Source: Bin87 sp026710825 (lineage in GTDB: Bacteria > Chloroflexota > Dehalococcoidia > Lucifugimonadales > UBA3495). Taken from it: a DNA stretch of 64,000 nucleotides. Shown in pieces: positions 53,032 to 60,448 of this stretch. The stretch is from positions 2,480,001 to 2,544,000 of the forward strand of contig OZ247427.1 of the NCBI GenBank assembly GCA_965232815.1, written 5' to 3'. The notes under the pieces are model-generated. The model was not told the DNA's origin. It worked only from the letters and a program-made list of their open reading frames with translations, and ran no database searches. The first letter of the stretch is position 1, and each line of letters opens with the position of its first letter. The translations under genes and the position numbers were made by a program.

Positions 53032-54063
53032 ATGCTTGCCACCGACGTATCTGATGCCATCGAGTTGATGTTCGAGACCGGGTGGACCGACGGTCTGCCG
53101 GTCGTACCGCCATCCGAAGACCTGGTCCGCAAGTTCGTGGTTGCCACGGGCCGCGGAGGTGACGAGCTCATAGCAGAGTTGCCCCCACTGGGCGGACGGG
53201 CCACCGTCGAGCGCATCGCGGTCAACGCCGTCATGGCGGGTTGCCGGCCCGAGCACATGCCGGTGATCATCACCGCCCTTGAGGCGATGATGGACGAGCG
53301 TTTCAACCTGCGCGGCGTCATGTGCTCCACCGGCATCCACACCCCGCTGCTGATCGTCAACGGCCCCATCGTCAAGGAACTGGACATAAACGGCGGCTAC
53401 AACTGCTTCGGCTCCGGCTGGCGGGCCAACGCCACCATCGGCCGCGCGGTCAAGCTGGCCCTGCTCAACCTGGGCGGCGCGATACCCGGCGAGACCAACA
53501 AGGCAACTTTCGGCCACCCCGGCGCCTACACCTACTGCGTCGCCGAGGACGAGGACGCCAACCCCTGGGAGCCGATGCACGTCGAGCTGGGCTTTGCCCC
53601 CACCGACAGCACGGTGTCCGTGTTCCCGGCGGAAGCGCCTCACAACATCATGTACCACGCCTCCCACTCGCGGAACTTCCTGACCGTGCTGGCCGACACC
53701 ATGTGCACCCTGGGCAACGTCCAGATGTACGTGATGGGCGACACCTTCGTGGTCATTGGCCCCGAGCACGCCAAGTTCCTCCACCGCGACGGCTGGAACA
53801 AGCGGGACATCCGCCAGTTCCTCTACGAGCACGCCCGCAAGCCGGTATCGAAAATCCGCCAGGGCGGCCCGCCCCAGGGTGATTCCCGCCGCGGCCACTT
53901 CTGGCCCAGGTACGTCGACGCTGACGACGACGACCAGATGGTGCCCGTGGTGCGCGCCCCCGAGCGCATCAACATTTTCGTCGCCGGCGGCGCCGGCGGC
54001 CCCCACTCCGTCTACCTGCCCGGCTGGGGCTCCCAGCGGGTCACGCGAAAGATCCCGGGTTGA
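53032..54063 (+). CDS. Conserved protein paired with the UGSC selenoprotein
   Basis: The product has 343 residues, with no signal peptide or membrane segment. It opens with ELMFETGWTDGLPVVPPSEDL, a motif I associate with proteins encoded beside or fused to UGSC-family genes; this association is from memory. Other conserved-looking parts are PPLGGRATVERIAVNAVMAG, CSTGIHTPLLIVNGP, YNCFGSGWRANATIGRAVKL and GGAGGPHSVYLPGWG. The enzymatic role is not known. No strong ribosome site precedes the ATG at 53032, but a good promoter does. The stop is 36 bases before the selenoprotein start, so the two genes are almost certainly co-transcribed and probably work together. Confidence 0.8.
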   Translation: MLATDVSDAIELMFETGWTDGLPVVPPSEDLVRKFVVATGRGGDELIAELPPLGGRATVERIAVNAVMAGCRPEHMPVIITALEAMMDERFNLRGVMCSTGIHTPLLIVNGPIVKELDINGGYNCFGSGWRANATIGRAVKLALLNLGGAIPGETNKATFGHPGAYTYCVAEDEDANPWEPMHVELGFAPTDSTVSVFPAEAPHNIMYHASHSRNFLTVLADTMCTLGNVQMYVMGDTFVVIGPEHAKFLHRDGWNKRDIRQFLYEHARKPVSKIRQGGPPQGDSRRGHFWPRYVDADDDDQMVPVVRAPERINIFVAGGAGGPHSVYLPGWGSQRVTRKIPG

Positions 54064-54099
54064 TAGAAGATCCACGATTCCAAAATTGCCGAGGGAACG

Positions 54100-54657
54100 A
54101 TGACTGTCATGAACTACCAGGACCGAATGCGGGAACTGGGCTTGGCCCTGCCCATAGACCCGGACGCGGCATCCCGCTGGCGGGCCGCGCCCCGGCTGGA
54201 CACGCTGCACGACAAGGTCGGCGGCTTTCTGGGCAACCGCAAGGCCAACGCTGACCTCCTGCTGCGGAATATAGGCGAGCGGATGGCCAAAGACCTGGAG
54301 CTGGGCGACGTCGTCACCGTGGACAAGTTCGTCTATTCCCGGCCGGCCGCCGATGAGATCATCAGCGATCTCTCCGAGCGGTGCGACTTCGTGGTGACTG
54401 CGATCGCCGATTGAGGCTCCTGCACCGCGTGCAGTGTGCACGACGCAATGACCCTCGAGAATCTCGGCATCCCCACTGTGGTGCTCTGCACCGACCCGTT
54501 CCTGAACTCGGCCTTCCGCCAGGCGCGCACCTTCGGCCGCCCCGACTTCCGGCCCTTGGGCTTCCCCCATCCGCTGGGTGGGTTGACACCGGAGCAGGTG
54601 GCCGTCCGCGCCGGCGAGTTGGAACAGGCGGTTATCGATACGCTGACAACCTACTAG
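54100..54657 (+). CDS. UGSC-family selenoprotein, with selenocysteine encoded by the TGA at 54412
   Basis: Codon 105 is TGA (54412-54414). Reading it as selenocysteine gives Sec-Gly-Ser-Cys, then TACSVHDAMTLENLGIP, and continues to a TAG at 54655-54657, for 185 residues in all. Residues before the TGA (ERCDFVVTAIAD) and after it are one continuous domain of the UGSC family, whose cysteine versions have C-G-S-C. A stem-loop directly downstream can serve as SECIS. Sec105/Cys108 form a redox-type pair, with Cys111 nearby; the reaction is unknown. GAGGGA precedes the ATG. Ordinary gene calling splits this into a 104-residue protein and a false 73-residue ORF. The neighbours are the paired protein upstream and an NHL propeller downstream. 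Confidence 0.9.
54420..54434 (+). promoter_or_regulatory. Putative bacterial SECIS stem-loop
   Basis: CTGCAC at 54420-54425 pairs perfectly with GTGCAG at 54429-54434 around a CGC loop. The loop begins 11 bases after the TGA, the spacing expected for SelB-dependent recoding. It lies inside the coding sequence, as bacterial SECIS elements do. The small loop is unusual, and a longer alternative fold (GTGCA-GTG-TGCAC at 54429-54441) also exists. Confidence 0.6.
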
Positions 54658-54711
54658 GACAACCAACAACCAACTCCCGGGGGCACCGGGCGCGATCGAG
54701 GAGGGTACGAC

Positions 54712-55605
54712 ATGACCACCGTCGGCAATGGCAAGTACACCTACGAACAGGTCGAGAACTGGGAGAAACTGCCCGAGGGATGGGTCCTGGGACAGACGGC
54801 CATCGTCACCGACTCCGATGACCGGGTGTATCTCTTCAACCGCGGAGACCACCCGCTGATCGTCCTTGACCGGGACGGCAACTATCTCGCCTCCTGGGGC
54901 GAGGGCGTCCTCACCGACGCCCACGGCATGTTCATCGACGACGATGAGAACCTCTACCTGCCGGTCAAGAACAGCCACGTCGTCCTCAAATACGACCCCA
55001 GCGGCAACCTCCTCATGACCATGGGCGAGTGGGACAAGCCCTCGGACACCGGCTGGTCGGGCAACTACAGCGACCCGGCGGTCAGGGCGGCCGGGCCATT
55101 CAACCGCCCCAGCGACATTGCCATTTCCCCGGACGGTCTGCTGTACATCTCCGACGGCTACGGCAACGCCCGGGTGCACCGGTTCACGCCCGACGGCGAG
55201 CTGGTGGATTCCTGGGGGCAACCGGGGAAGACCGGTCCCGGCGAATTCCACGTTCCCCACGGGGTCTGGGTGCACACCGACGGGCGGGTGTTCGTGGCCG
55301 ACCGCGAGAACAACCGAATGCAGATCTTCGACTCCGAGGGCAACTACCTGGAGCAGTGGCAGGATCTGGCTCGACCCTGCGACATCTACATCGACGACGA
55401 CCTGGCGGTGTACGTGCCCGAACTGGACGGTTTCATGTCCATCCTGGACATCAACGGCAACGTCCTGGCCCGGTGGGGCAGCCCCTCTGACGCAGGGTGG
55501 GGCAACGGCGCCCACGCCGTCTGGGTCGATTCGCACGGCGACATCTACGTGAACCAGAACCTGGAAGGCCAGCGCCTGATCAAATACCGCCACGTCGGAG
55601 CCTAG
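54712..55605 (+). CDS. NHL-repeat six-bladed beta-propeller protein
   Basis: The product has 297 residues. Successive NHL blades read VYLFNRGDHPLIVLDRDGNY, GMFIDDDENLYLPVKNSHVV, DIAISPDGLLYISDGYGNAR, GVWVHTDGRVFVADRENNR and IYIDDDLAVYVPELDGF. The pattern is closest to the peptidyl-alpha-hydroxyglycine lyase group and to NHL proteins of unknown role. No signal peptide is present. Its ATG is 54 bases after the selenoprotein stop, with GGAGGG before it, so it belongs to the selenoprotein operon. Confidence 0.88.
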   Translation: MTTVGNGKYTYEQVENWEKLPEGWVLGQTAIVTDSDDRVYLFNRGDHPLIVLDRDGNYLASWGEGVLTDAHGMFIDDDENLYLPVKNSHVVLKYDPSGNLLMTMGEWDKPSDTGWSGNYSDPAVRAAGPFNRPSDIAISPDGLLYISDGYGNARVHRFTPDGELVDSWGQPGKTGPGEFHVPHGVWVHTDGRVFVADRENNRMQIFDSEGNYLEQWQDLARPCDIYIDDDLAVYVPELDGFMSILDINGNVLARWGSPSDAGWGNGAHAVWVDSHGDIYVNQNLEGQRLIKYRHVGA

Positions 55606-55676
55606 CGTCCGGTCTGCGAGAGCGCCGCCTGGGATAAAGTTCAAGCCGTCCGCCTTAGGCGGATCAGGATGAGGAT

Positions 55677-56687
55677 ATGCGCGTTGGTTATCAGGTCGGG
55701 CACGTGGTGCAGCGGGATAGCATCGACCATCAGCAACAGTGGCAAAACCATCTGGAGCAATTCCGGGCCTCCCGCGACGCCGGCTTCGACATCTACTGCT
55801 GGGGCCATCACTACCTGATCGACCCCTTCCAGCACTTTCAGCCGTGGCCGGTGCTGGCGCGGCTGGCCGCCGAGCCGGGCAACATGACGCTGGCAACCTC
55901 GGTCCTGCTGCTGCCGTTGCTGAATCCGGTTGACGTTGCCGAACAGGCGGCGACCCTGGACCATATCGCAGAAGGACGCTTCATCCTCGGCATCGGGCTG
56001 GGCTACCGCCCGGAGGAGTTTGAAGCCTTCGGAACCAAGATGTCCCAGCGCGGCGCCCGCTGTACCGAAGCCCTCGGCCTGATGCGCAGGCTGTGGAGCG
56101 ACGACGAGGTGACCCATCACGGCCGCTACTACAACGTGACCGGTGCGCGGCCCACGGCCCGGCCCTACCAGCAGCCTCACCCCAAGATCTGGCAGGCCGC
56201 GATGAGTGATCCCGCCGTCCGCCGAGTCGCCCGGAGCGGCGACATTTTCTACGTGGGGCCTGCCCAGTCCAACGCCACCATCCGCCACCAGATATCGCTG
56301 TACCACCAGACCCTCGAGGAGAACGGCCACGATATTCCCGAGGACATGGTAATCGTCCGCGAGTTCTTCTGCGCCCCGACCCGCGCGGCGCTGGAGAGGG
56401 CAAGGGCAAACTTGGCGAGAAAGTACGAGGTCTATGCCCAACACGGACTGCACGGCACCGACGCCGAGTTGACCCGCAAAGTGACCGGCGACCTGGAAAC
56501 GCTGATGGACGATACCTTCCTAGTGGGCAGCCCCGAGGAATGCGTTGAGCAGATCGCGGCCTACCACGAGATGGGATTCACCGACGTGGCCCTGCGGTTG
56601 TTCTACCCGGAGATGTCCCAGGCCGAGGTGCTCGAGCACATCGACCTGGTGGGCCGAGAGGTCATACCCGCGCTGCACGCCCTGTAG
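55677..56687 (+). CDS. LLM-class flavin-dependent oxidoreductase, in the selenoprotein operon
   Basis: The 336-residue luciferase-like protein is paralogous to the one at 29738. It has YCWGHHYLIDPF, TSVLLLPLLNPVDVAEQ, DHIAEGRFILGIGLGY and HPKIWQAAMSDPAVRR. It is likely FMN- or F420-dependent. It follows the NHL gene by 71 bases, with GGATGAGG before the ATG and a small TCCGCC/GGCGGA stem just upstream. Co-transcription with the UGSC gene suggests its substrate is handled by the same pathway. A CGGCGTT/AACGCCG stem lies after its stop. Confidence 0.9.
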   Translation: MRVGYQVGHVVQRDSIDHQQQWQNHLEQFRASRDAGFDIYCWGHHYLIDPFQHFQPWPVLARLAAEPGNMTLATSVLLLPLLNPVDVAEQAATLDHIAEGRFILGIGLGYRPEEFEAFGTKMSQRGARCTEALGLMRRLWSDDEVTHHGRYYNVTGARPTARPYQQPHPKIWQAAMSDPAVRRVARSGDIFYVGPAQSNATIRHQISLYHQTLEENGHDIPEDMVIVREFFCAPTRAALERARANLARKYEVYAQHGLHGTDAELTRKVTGDLETLMDDTFLVGSPEECVEQIAAYHEMGFTDVALRLFYPEMSQAEVLEHIDLVGREVIPALHAL

Positions 56688-56710
56688 TTCGCCTCGGGAG
56701 CCCTGGGGGA

Positions 56711-56726
56711 CGGCGTTTCAACGCCG
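56711..56726 (+). terminator. Small hairpin after the flavin monooxygenase gene
   Basis: CGGCGTT at 56711-56717 pairs with 56720-56726 around two bases. There is no T-run. The loop is very short and the element may not terminate transcription. Confidence 0.3.
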
Positions 56727-56770
56727 CCCGCTGGTGAAATCAGCGACGGCAAAACGCTCGTGTTGACGCG

Positions 56771-57430
56771 ATGAGCAGCACAAAGTTGACCGGGAACGAC
56801 TCGTCGACATACAGGCGCTGGTTCGTCGTCGCTTTCGTCGTGTTCTACCCTTTAGTGCTGTTCGGCGGCGCGGCGCTGAAGGCTGAATACAGTCATCTGA
56901 GCCAGTACATCAGCGAGCTCAACGCCACGGGTTCGGCGTGGAGCTGGCAAATAGGATTACTCGGGTTTCTCCCCCTGGGTTTGCTTGGCGTCGTCCTGCT
57001 GCTGGTGGTTGCTCCACGCGCGAGACTGCAGGGGATCAGCAAAATTGGTTGTTGGCTGCTCGTCGCCGAACCTATAGCCTACATCGGTTCGGCCGTGGCG
57101 CCTTGTGATTTGGGGTGTCCGAGCACGGGGAGTCTTGCCCAGAACGTACACAATATATTGTCCGTGGTCACTCTGCCAATCACTACGCTTGGGTTGGTGT
57201 TCTTGTCCTGTAACAATAGGCTGGCCCTCGTACAACGGGTGGGCTGGTTGGTCCTGGCTGCGAGTTTCATCACGCTCTACGGGTTGGCGCTGGTACCCGA
57301 TTTGGCTCAGTGGCGGGGATTGCTACAGCGACTTGCGGAAGGTGTGCTCTATGGCTGCCTGTGCATTATCAGTTGGAAGTTGGTGACGGGTTGTCGCCGT
57401 GGATCTCAGCTGCACGAGGAATGCGATTGA
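56771..57430 (+). CDS. DUF998 family membrane protein
   Basis: The 219-residue hydrophobic protein has about six membrane helices (near 17-36, 60-82, 90-108, 125-145, 155-172 and 185-202). The signature YSHLSQYISELNATGSAWSW and IGLLGFLPLGLLGV fit DUF998. The family function is unknown. C-rich spots (APCDLGCPSTG) lie in an outer loop. The gene stands alone with the remains of insertion sequences downstream, and its codon use is less biased than in the metabolic operons. Confidence 0.82.
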   Translation: MSSTKLTGNDSSTYRRWFVVAFVVFYPLVLFGGAALKAEYSHLSQYISELNATGSAWSWQIGLLGFLPLGLLGVVLLLVVAPRARLQGISKIGCWLLVAEPIAYIGSAVAPCDLGCPSTGSLAQNVHNILSVVTLPITTLGLVFLSCNNRLALVQRVGWLVLAASFITLYGLALVPDLAQWRGLLQRLAEGVLYGCLCIISWKLVTGCRRGSQLHEECD

Positions 57431-57507
57431 ATTCGCTCCACTGGAAAAAAGGAGGACGCATGATCACCGACATCCTGGCCTTGACCGCCATCGCGATGTC
57501 TCACTAG

Positions 57508-57660
57508 CGGCACCTCTGGTCCAACAACCCACTGGAGCGGTTGAACAAGGAGAACCGTCACCGTACCGATGTGGTGGGCATCTTACCCAACCGAGCGGCA
57601 ACCCGGCGTCCGGTAGGCGCGGCGCTGGCCGGACAGCACGACGAATGGGCCGAGTCTGAC
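57508..57660 (+). pseudogene. IS256-family transposase, C-terminal remnant
   Basis: The translated fragment contains WSNNPLERLNKENRHRTDVV, then GILPNRAAT and a LAGQHDEWAE ending, which is the C-terminal signature of IS256/Mutator transposases. A stop codon (57505-57507) sits directly before it, and the rest of the gene is absent. It cannot be active. No terminal inverted repeats were found. Confidence 0.75.
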
Positions 57661-57743
57661 ACTACATCACCCTCGCCAATGACATCGACACCGGGGCGTT
57701 ACCAGCGGTCAACACTCTGGAGGCGGCATGCTGGACAACGTCA

Positions 57744-57970
57744 ACAAGGATGACGCCTATTACACCCAATTGCCGGAGCGCTACCCAGGACGGATACGGC
57801 CATTGACTCCGACAGGTGCTCAGCGCTGCGCCGGTCCTGGGACTGCACCGGCAGGGCTTGGAGGCAGTTTTGATCGTGTTTCCGCGATTCGCAAGGGCCC
57901 AAGGACTGAAATAAGCGTGAAAATCCTGAAGGTCCCCGCACATCTGCCTCAAAGCTGCCGTATCAACCAC
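57744..57970 (-). pseudogene. IS701-like transposase, frameshifted N-terminal remnant
   Basis: Two minus-strand frames join into a transposase start. DLQDFHAYFSP (ending near 57902) continues after a frameshift with CESRKHDQNCLQALPVQSQD and RRSAEHLSESM. This resembles the conserved N-terminal block of IS701-type transposases (FH..F..REsR.H...YL.GLL...RRN.E.LAE). Only some 75 codons remain. It abuts the IS256 remnant. Confidence 0.5.
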
Positions 57971-57975
57971 CTTAC

Positions 57976-59448
57976 CTAACCTCCCCGGGCCTGCGCTGAC
58001 TCGCCAACTATCCTGTCGTCCCAAGCGTCGTTGTAATATTGGGGGACAGCCTCCAGTGCGTAGAGGTTGCCATCATGGGAGACGACATACAGCGTTGTCG
58101 CAGCCACCACAGGGCTGCCCGTTATCTCGCCTCCTGTCTCGAATCGCCACGACAACTGTCCGTTGAGGGCGTCCAAACCGGCAACCGTACCTGATTCTGT
58201 ACCAACCAGGACGGTAGGTCCCGCCACGGTGGGGGCAGTGGTCACCGGACTCCCCATGTCCGTTTGCCAAAGTACCTCTCCCGAGGATGCTTCCAAAGCA
58301 GACACCACTCCTGTGACGCTGGCAACGTAAACTCTACCGCCGGCGACCGCCGGCGATTGGGCCACGTCACCTTCGACCTGTGCCCCCCAAACACTTCCCC
58401 GCTGCGACGGCGGATTGGACTGCCAGCCCCAAACGTGAAAGGTGGTCTTCCAAAAGAGGTTGAAGCGGTCCCAGGGTAGGGACCGTTCCCGCCAGTCTAT
58501 GGCCCACACGCGGCCCTTCTGGGACCCGACGTACACCCGGTCATCCTGGGTGGCCGGTCCGCCCAGGATTTGTCTGGACCTGCCGGTGTCATACACCAGG
58601 CGCCGCCGCCCAGTATCGGTGTCCACCACATGGAGCAAATTGTCTTTGGAGACCACTACGACAGCGTTGTCGGCGAGACAGACCGCCGCTATCACCCAGT
58701 CATCGGTGGTGAAGCTCCACAGCACAGCTCCACTGGCTATATCCAAGGCGTAAAGTTGGTTGTCTCCCGTCCCAATGTACACGGTGCCATCGCGGATAAC
58801 GGGGGAGGCCAGGATGGGGCTCTCCATGTCCCTGTCCCATCGCAGAGTTCCCGTCATCGCATCCACGGCCAGAACGCGGCCAGGCCGATTGGCGTAGACC
58901 ACCAGCCCCCCTGCCACGGCGGGGGTAGAGCTTGAAGGAAAGCCTGTAACATGCTCCCAGACCGGTAAGCCCGTGGTCCGGTCCAGCGCGACGAGTCTGC
59001 CCGTCTCGGTAGTAAGGTAAACCAGGTCGCCCGCTACGGCCGGTGGGTTGAGCAGGGGGCCGCCTGAACTGTAGGACCATTTGATCTCATGCGGGTATGG
59101 GACCGGGTTTGGGGTGAACCCGGTGCCTTCCCCCGTACGCCTCACTTGTGGCCAGTCCTTGGGGTCCAGGGTCGGCGCCACATCTGTGGAGGCAGCAGGA
59201 GGGTTGGGGGCCAGTCCCAGGTAGTTCCAGGATATCCAGAAGGCCAGGAGCGCGGTGACTGCCAGCGCAATTCCCGGTATGAGCAGGCGTTTGCGGAGAA
59301 AGCCGAATTTACGGCTGCGGGACAGCCGCTCCGCCTCGGCCCGTGGGACGGATATCATGCCTGAAAAGGCTTCACAGTTGGCGCACCTGTCCGAACCGGA
59401 CACCGCCTCAATATGACCACAGAAACGGCACACTCGGACTAGTTCCAT
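57976..59448 (-). CDS. PQQ-type beta-propeller protein with N-terminal zinc ribbon and membrane anchor
   Basis: The product has 490 residues. A zinc ribbon (Cys7, Cys10, Cys22, Cys25) is followed by a single membrane helix at about 54-79 and then repeats of the PQQ-propeller type, such as GRLVALDRTTGLPVWEHVT, QLYALDIASGAVLWSFTT, VVSALEASSGEVLWQTDMG and TVAGLDALNGQLSWRFETG. Relatives are BamB-like or quinoprotein-like, but no PQQ-dehydrogenase residues are obvious. The ribbon would be cytosolic and the propeller outside. The ribosome site is weak. It ends just beside the IS701 remnant, so its terminator region may have been disturbed. Confidence 0.85.
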   Translation of the reverse strand: MELVRVCRFCGHIEAVSGSDRCANCEAFSGMISVPRAEAERLSRSRKFGFLRKRLLIPGIALAVTALLAFWISWNYLGLAPNPPAASTDVAPTLDPKDWPQVRRTGEGTGFTPNPVPYPHEIKWSYSSGGPLLNPPAVAGDLVYLTTETGRLVALDRTTGLPVWEHVTGFPSSSTPAVAGGLVVYANRPGRVLAVDAMTGTLRWDRDMESPILASPVIRDGTVYIGTGDNQLYALDIASGAVLWSFTTDDWVIAAVCLADNAVVVVSKDNLLHVVDTDTGRRRLVYDTGRSRQILGGPATQDDRVYVGSQKGRVWAIDWRERSLPWDRFNLFWKTTFHVWGWQSNPPSQRGSVWGAQVEGDVAQSPAVAGGRVYVASVTGVVSALEASSGEVLWQTDMGSPVTTAPTVAGPTVLVGTESGTVAGLDALNGQLSWRFETGGEITGSPVVAATTLYVVSHDGNLYALEAVPQYYNDAWDDRIVGESAQARGG

Positions 59449-59643
59449 GGCAACCCCTCGACCAAAAATGGTCCTACTGCTGGCTCCAGTAGACCTTCCG
59501 GTTTATTCCCGGATTGGCCTTGTAGAGGGCCCCAAGGGGGAAAAGGGTGAGCGTTTCGACCCATTGAACGCCAGGAAGGTCCGATTTTAACACCAAGGTC
59601 GCCCTCGAAGGCGCCGGGTCTCCGACCCCGCGCACTCCATAGG

Positions 59644-59848
59644 GAAAACTGTCCGGCAATGTCAGTTTTCGTTTTCCGGCCACTATCAAGCCTGCTACTC
59701 CCTCATGGGTGGGAGGGCTACGAGTATGTCAGGGGAGGCGCCGGCAACGTAAAGGCGCGGAAACCCATCTGTCAAGGGTTTCCTCAGGGTGCGCAAAGCA
59801 ATCGCATTTCACTGGGCTGGGACTTTCGAAGTCCCAGCCCGCCTTTTT
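59644..59848 (+). ncRNA. Candidate structured small RNA or folded insertion sequence end
   Basis: Five hairpins follow one another: GAAAACTG/CAGTTTTC (59644-59670), CTCCC/GGGAG (59698-59715), GCGCC/GGCGC (59738-59758), GGAAACCC/GGGTTTCC (59759-59783) and a 12-bp stem GGGCTGGGACTT (59814-59825 with 59829-59840). The last is followed by GCCTTTTT, a good intrinsic terminator. No plus-strand gene needs that terminator. Against an RNA gene, the last stem lies in the tail of a transposase remnant. No known RNA family was recognised. Confidence 0.35.
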
Positions 59849-59968
59849 GCACTTGGCTTTGATACCGACTATTGCGCTGCGTTCGTATTTGAGGAGGTTC
59901 AGAGCCCGGTGTCGTATCACCGCCTGGCAATGGTCGGTGTGTCCCGTTCTAAATCGCCTGCGATCCTC
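59831..59968 (-). pseudogene. ISAs1-family transposase, C-terminal remnant
   Basis: The minus-strand translation has RTGHTDHCQAVIRHRALNLL followed by KYERSAIVGIKAKCKKAGWD, matching the C-terminal end of ISAs1-type transposases (GH..N...LRR.ALNLL...I..KRK.AGWD). About 46 codons remain and the upstream part is missing, so it is a dead fragment. Confidence 0.7.
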
Positions 59969-60448
59969 GTCGAAAGCCACATCCTGAACCCGGTAAAACC
60001 GCCCAACAAGAAGCTCAACGCCAAAGAACGTGCCAAGCTGATGGCGCTACGCAAAACCGCGGCCGGCACAAGCTAACACACCGGAAAAATTCACTTTCCA
60101 TTTGATGGGTCATCATCGCTGGATGTCCCGCGTCAACCAGATTTGCCGGTTGCCGTCGATTATTGTTACCGGTTCACCTCCTCGGCCGCACGGGTGCCGG
60201 TGTAATGCGCGCGTCGTGTCCTCTTCTGAGAGTCGGAGTCGTAGCGGTAAGTTGAGGGAAAGCAGGGGATGCGCATCGCCGGCCTTTTTACGTATATCGT
60301 CGATACTCTAAGATTACACACCGCAATAAGTAGAAATATCGATTGCTATAAGCATGATCATTCCTTGACTTCGGTCTCTATGTCTGTTTCTATTGCCAGC
60401 TACACAGGTCGGTTACTGTCCCAAACGCCGTTTTGAGGAGGCCCGAAA

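Larger units (their letters stand above)
59449..60448. other. 1-kb region with insertion sequence debris and hairpins
   Basis: No intact gene is present. It contains an ISAs1 transposase remnant and a series of hairpins (separate entries). The stretch 60300-60400, before the transporter gene, is AT-rich. TTGACT at 60365-60370 may be a -35 box, but only a poor TTCTAT (60388-60393) lies at the right spacing. Confidence 0.5.

Noticed and set aside
54436..54657. A separate 73-residue gene starting at a GTG
   Set aside because: It is in the same frame as the upstream gene, separated only by the TGA read as selenocysteine, and is the C-terminal part of that protein.
52978..55896. A 972-residue open frame on the minus strand
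   Set aside because: It runs antisense through four plus-strand genes with clear family motifs. Its sequence is Val/Asp/His-rich without any domain, as expected for the mirror frame of GC-rich genes.
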